Part shown: positions 22,787 through 25,904 of the stretch, piece by piece
Position numbering within the stretch: position 1 is the first letter of the stretch
Layout of the letters: each line of letters opens with the position of its first letter
Assembly: GCA_001247695.2 (NCBI GenBank)
Contig: LGRX02035301.1
Span: 1 to 25,904 of the forward strand
Origin: Cymbomonas tetramitiformis
Taxonomy: Eukaryota > Chlorophyta > Pyramimonadophyceae > Pyramimonadales > Pyramimonadaceae
Direction: 5' to 3'
DNA: 25,904 bases
Notes under the pieces: generated by a model
The model's database searches: none
Told to the model about the DNA's origin: nothing
What the model saw: the letters and a program-made list of their open reading frames with translations, nothing else
Translations under genes and position numbers: made by a program

Positions 22787-23765
22787 GAAACGCGCGTTTC
22801 AGGCGATGCGCGCATTTCAGGTGACGCGCACATTTCAGGCGATGCGCACATTTCAGGCGATGCGCACATTTCAGGCGATGCGCACATTTCATGCGATGCG
22901 CACATTTCAGGCGATGCGCGAGTTTCAGGCGATGCGCACATTTCAGGCGATGCGCGCGTTTCAGGCGATGCGCACATTTCGCGCGAAGCGCTCCTTTCAG
23001 GCGAACATGCCTTTCAGGCGACACGCGCCATCCTGGTGATGCGCGCCATTCTGGTGATGTGCGCCGTCTGGGCGAAACGCGCCTTTCAGCCGGTGTGCGT
23101 CGTTCAGGCGGTGCGCGCCATTCAGGCGAGTCGAGCGTTTCGGGTGATACACGTGTTTCAGGCGCCAGGCGCATTGCAGCGAAGCGGGCATTTCAGGCGA
23201 CGCGCCAATTTTGTGCGAAGTGCGCCTTTCGGGCGATCATGCCTTTCAGGCGACACACGCCATCCTGGTGATGCGCGCCATTCTGATGATGTGCGCCGTC
23301 TGGGCGAAACGCGCCTTTCAGCCGGTGTGCGTCGTTCAGGCGAGTCGAGCGTTTCGGGCGATACACGTGTTTCAGGCGACAGGCGCATTGCAGCGAATCG
23401 GGCATTTCAGGCGATGCGCACATCTCGTGTGAAGCGCTCCTTTCGGGCGAACATGCCTTTCAGGCGACACGCGCCATCCTGGTGATGCGCGCCATCCGAG
23501 CGAAACGCGCCTTTCAGACGGTGTGTGCCTTTCAGGAGATGCGCGCCATTCAGGCGAATCGAGCGTTTCAGGCGAGGCGCGAACTTTGCAGCGAAACGAG
23601 CATTTCAGGCGATACACGCGTTTCATCGATATGCGCATTTCAGGCAAACGCGCCTTTCAGGGCGGAACGCGCATTTCAGGGCGAACGCGCCTTTCAGGGC
23701 GGAACCCGCATTTCAGGGCGAACAGGGCGGAACGCGCCTTTCAGGGCAGAACGCGCCTTTGTCAG
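22787..23765. repeat. 18-bp minisatellite with higher-order structure
   Basis: The consensus CATTTCAGGCGATGCGCA is tandemly repeated for nearly 1 kb, about 54 units. The first 200 bp are very regular. Later units diverge and form a higher-order repeat: the CCATCCTGGTGATGCGCGCC word recurs at about 23027, 23269 and 23474, spaced 242 and 205 bp (the difference is about two basic units). The 18-bp period keeps frames open on both strands, producing spurious ORFs. Confidence 0.95.
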
Positions 23766-24349
23766 GCCTTTCATGTGAGGGCAGGAGTCGGGAGTCAGGA
23801 GTCAGGGAAATGGAGACAGGGGGTATAAGAGTGAGTAGGGAAGAGCGCGCTTGTGGAGCCGGCAGGTCGCTGCTGCCGGTGGGCTGCGAGCTTGAGGGGG
23901 ACGTGCGTCTGTTGTGGGCTGCTACCCACCAGTGAAGTTGTTTTCGCGGACCTGCACATCAAGCCTTACAGAGCCTCCCTCAACCCGAAAAAGCAAGGAA
24001 ATGAGCACAGCCGCTTTGGCCCGGAGGCATGGCTGGAAGGGCCGAAAGCAGGTGTCGCAGTTGGTCTGGCGCTTGAAAGGTCGCAGAGCTGCGCAAAGCT
24101 GGCGTCTCAGGCGCCATGGCTGCGAAGCACTATACCCGTGCTGAAGAGTCACGACAGAAGCACACTCAACAAAAGTTGCTGACCCAATTTGCTACAAAGT
24201 TTGAAAAACCATGTCAGGCATGCACAAGCTGGCCTGAAGTGCACTGAGCCTCTGGCTGCCGTGTCACTCCGCGCGCGAGCCTGGTGCCATCACATAGGAG
24301 TTCACCCACAAGTGAAAACAAAGGAGATCCGAGGAATATTTCAAAACCA
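23766..24349. other. Spacer without a supported gene
   Basis: GGAGTC repeats occur near 23786. Three overlapping frames at 23853-24182 show no motif; the basic stretch MSTAALARRHGWKGRKQ (from 24001) is the most protein-like but stops after about 48 codons. Confidence 0.5.
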
Positions 24350-24398
24350 ACGAAGAGGTTCGGCACCCTGTTAGGTGATACCGTTCCAGCAGAACAAA
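24350..24398 (+). repeat. 49-bp exact direct repeat, second copy
   Basis: Exact copy of 21839-21887, same orientation, 2,511 bp downstream. Confidence 0.95.
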
Positions 24399-24433
24399 AC
24401 AACACTTTGCAATTGGGCATTCACTCCAGGCCC

Positions 24434-24960
24434 GAGCTGGCGCGTCGCCAACCATGAATTCCCACAACCTGTCATACAGGCTCGTCGGGGAATTCACCGC
24501 TGCCAACGCCCACAAGGGTCGAATTCACAAATACAAACACAATGAAAACTGAAGGAAAAAACATCCGGCTGCAATGCTGTCGCAAGGTTGCAGTCGGGTG
24601 TTTGGACTCGAGCTGGCGCGCCGTAAGCCGTGAATTCCCACAACCTGTCACACAGGTCCGTTCGGGGAATTCAACGTTGCCACAGCCTGCGCAGGTCGAA
24701 TTCACAAAGGTTAACACCATACAAACTGAGGGAAAACATGGGTGCGGCTACAACCTCGTCAAACAGCGACAGTCAGGTGTCACGGCTCGAGTTGGCGCGG
24801 CTACGGTTGTGCATTCCCAAACGCCGGTCATATATGCCGGTTTGAGCATATTCGGCAAGCAAGCCCTGCGAGGTTCGAATTCGCATAGCAAATGGTACAA
24901 AATATCGCACAAAAAGGCCGGGCGCATCGTGCACACGCGTGAATACCGCTGAGAGTGCCT
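24434..24960. repeat. Satellite of about 178 bp, three copies
   Basis: Units start at GAGYTGGCGCG (24434, 24610, 24789), spacing 176 and 179 bp. Shared words are TGAATTCCCACAACCTGTCA, GGGAATTCA, GTCGAATTCACAAA, an AAACTGARGGAAAA stretch and GTCGGGTG/GTCAGGTG. The third unit is more diverged. The size is close to one nucleosome, as in many centromeric satellites. A partial unit may precede 24434. Confidence 0.8.
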
Positions 24961-25904
24961 GAGACGGTTCGCCGTCGCGGGTGTGAATTTATGACAAACG
25001 CAGCTTCGGGCTATCTCGCCGCTGGGCGCTCAAAGGGAAAAATGCCCCTCTGTGGGAATTCGCGATCGTGTTGTGAATTCGTGAATGTTTTCGGACAGCA
25101 GAGGGTCTCCAGCGCTGCGGAACTGCGACATGCGTTTCTACTGCTATGCCACGTAAAACATGCCAGGCGGCAGCGCGCTTCAGCCGTGCCGGCTCGTAGA
25201 TTCGCAAAACGGGCACGGGACTAACTTGTACTCGCAGACTGTAGATTCAGGCTCAGGTAAAAGCATGCAACGCAGAAAGACAAGCGAGCAACACGGGGGC
25301 AATTCACAGATAAAACAAGTGCAACGGCACGACTTCGCACATACGTCAGAGTGGCGTGCCGGCACTCTGGGGATCCGAACCAGACTCGAAATTACAAACT
25401 GCTAGTGACGAAGCTCTCATGTGGATTCGAAGCATATGTATGTATATATCACATTTAATACTAGGCCACAAGAGGCAAATATCACTGTCCCGCAGAACGG
25501 TTTTGAAAGGTTCGGATCTAACTTTTCGAAAGCAGAGCTAGCTAAATACTCAAGCGAGCATAGTGAAAGTCCGTGAATGCCATTGTCGTTTCGGATGCCC
25601 TGTGACCATTGGTTCCCAGTGACAGCGGCGTTTGGTGTCAACGCGTGCTTGCGTTTGCCCTGTCATGCATTGCCGAGACGTCATGTGTGGTCGTGTCGTG
25701 ATGTCACTTCGCGTGATGTCGTGCTTGACGCTCTGCGGTGCTCTCGGATCGGCACGGGCTGGTCGCGGCGACGTCGATGTAGCGCCTGGCGAGGCGTTGT
25801 GCATGCTTCAAACTGGGAGGGAGATCTGAGCTGGAGGGTGAACGTGATATGCTCCGGGCGCTCGAGCGGACAATGAACTGGGGTAGGACCGTGACTGAAG
25901 GGGG
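24961..25904. other. Right end of window, no supported gene
   Basis: GGGAATTCGCG and TGTGAATTCGTG words (25058-25085) may be decayed satellite. From 25400 to the end there is unique sequence with short frames only. No tRNA, LTR or protein family was recognised. Confidence 0.5.

Noticed and set aside
22686..23785. Many long ORFs on both strands in the minisatellite
   Set aside because: An 18-bp period without stop codons keeps frames open; the proteins are only repeats of the DNA unit.
23853..24182. Three overlapping ORFs of 76-109 residues
   Set aside because: No motif, no repeat of style between frames, and position between satellites; not supportable as a gene.
25340..25420. tRNA-like B box (GGTTCGGATCC on the minus strand)
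   Set aside because: One mismatch at an invariant position and no cloverleaf or acceptor stem could be drawn.

Overview
This is eukaryotic, repeat-dense DNA. I see no intact cellular gene, rRNA or tRNA. The window is a stack of mobile elements (a Ty3/gypsy chromovirus, a gag-only LTR element with a copia-style primer site, a hAT relic, a Mutator-like element and two further inverted-repeat elements) followed by satellite arrays. The element types, the algal look of the methyltransferase-bearing Ty3 element and a CCCTAA tract suggest an alga or another protist. I cannot name the species. Retrotransposons that captured cytosine methyltransferases have been reported, from memory, in charophyte algae and dinoflagellates.

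1-10.7 kb: a nearly full-length Ty3/gypsy chromovirus, plus strand, 5' LTR outside the window. It reads gag (zinc knuckle), then a 950-residue protease ORF in the -1 frame, then pol in the -1 frame again. Pol holds RT, RNase H, a Dam-like N6-adenine methyltransferase domain, integrase, a chromodomain and a C5-cytosine methyltransferase domain. A polypurine tract and a separate acidic ORF of about 330 residues follow. One retrotransposon polyprotein with two methyltransferase folds of different chemistry is the main result of the window.

10.7-13.0 kb: a broken hAT transposase C-terminus (minus), AT-rich DNA, a GATCC-rich degenerate repeat, then the 3' part of a minus-strand coiled-coil gene.

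13.0-19.8 kb: a gag-only LTR element with 242-bp LTRs, a 5-bp target duplication (TGGAC) and a primer site matching the initiator-tRNA anticodon loop. It cuts the coiled-coil gene; removing it with one TGGAC copy restores that gene's frame exactly. Two elements sit inside it: one of 1,558 bp with 44-bp perfect inverted repeats, and a 1,860-bp Mutator-like element with a 9-bp target duplication that splits the 3' LTR and contains a microRNA-precursor-like hairpin.

19.8-25.9 kb: the 5' part of the broken gene; a 642-bp inverted-repeat element made of GAGAC/GTCTC palindromes between 23-bp direct repeats; a 64-bp satellite in which each unit has three hairpins; an 18-bp minisatellite with higher-order structure; a 49-bp direct repeat bracketing these arrays; and a satellite of about 178 bp. 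No gene is convincing here.

Order of events that can be read: coiled-coil gene, then gag-only LTR element, then the two nested inverted-repeat elements (their mutual order is not visible).
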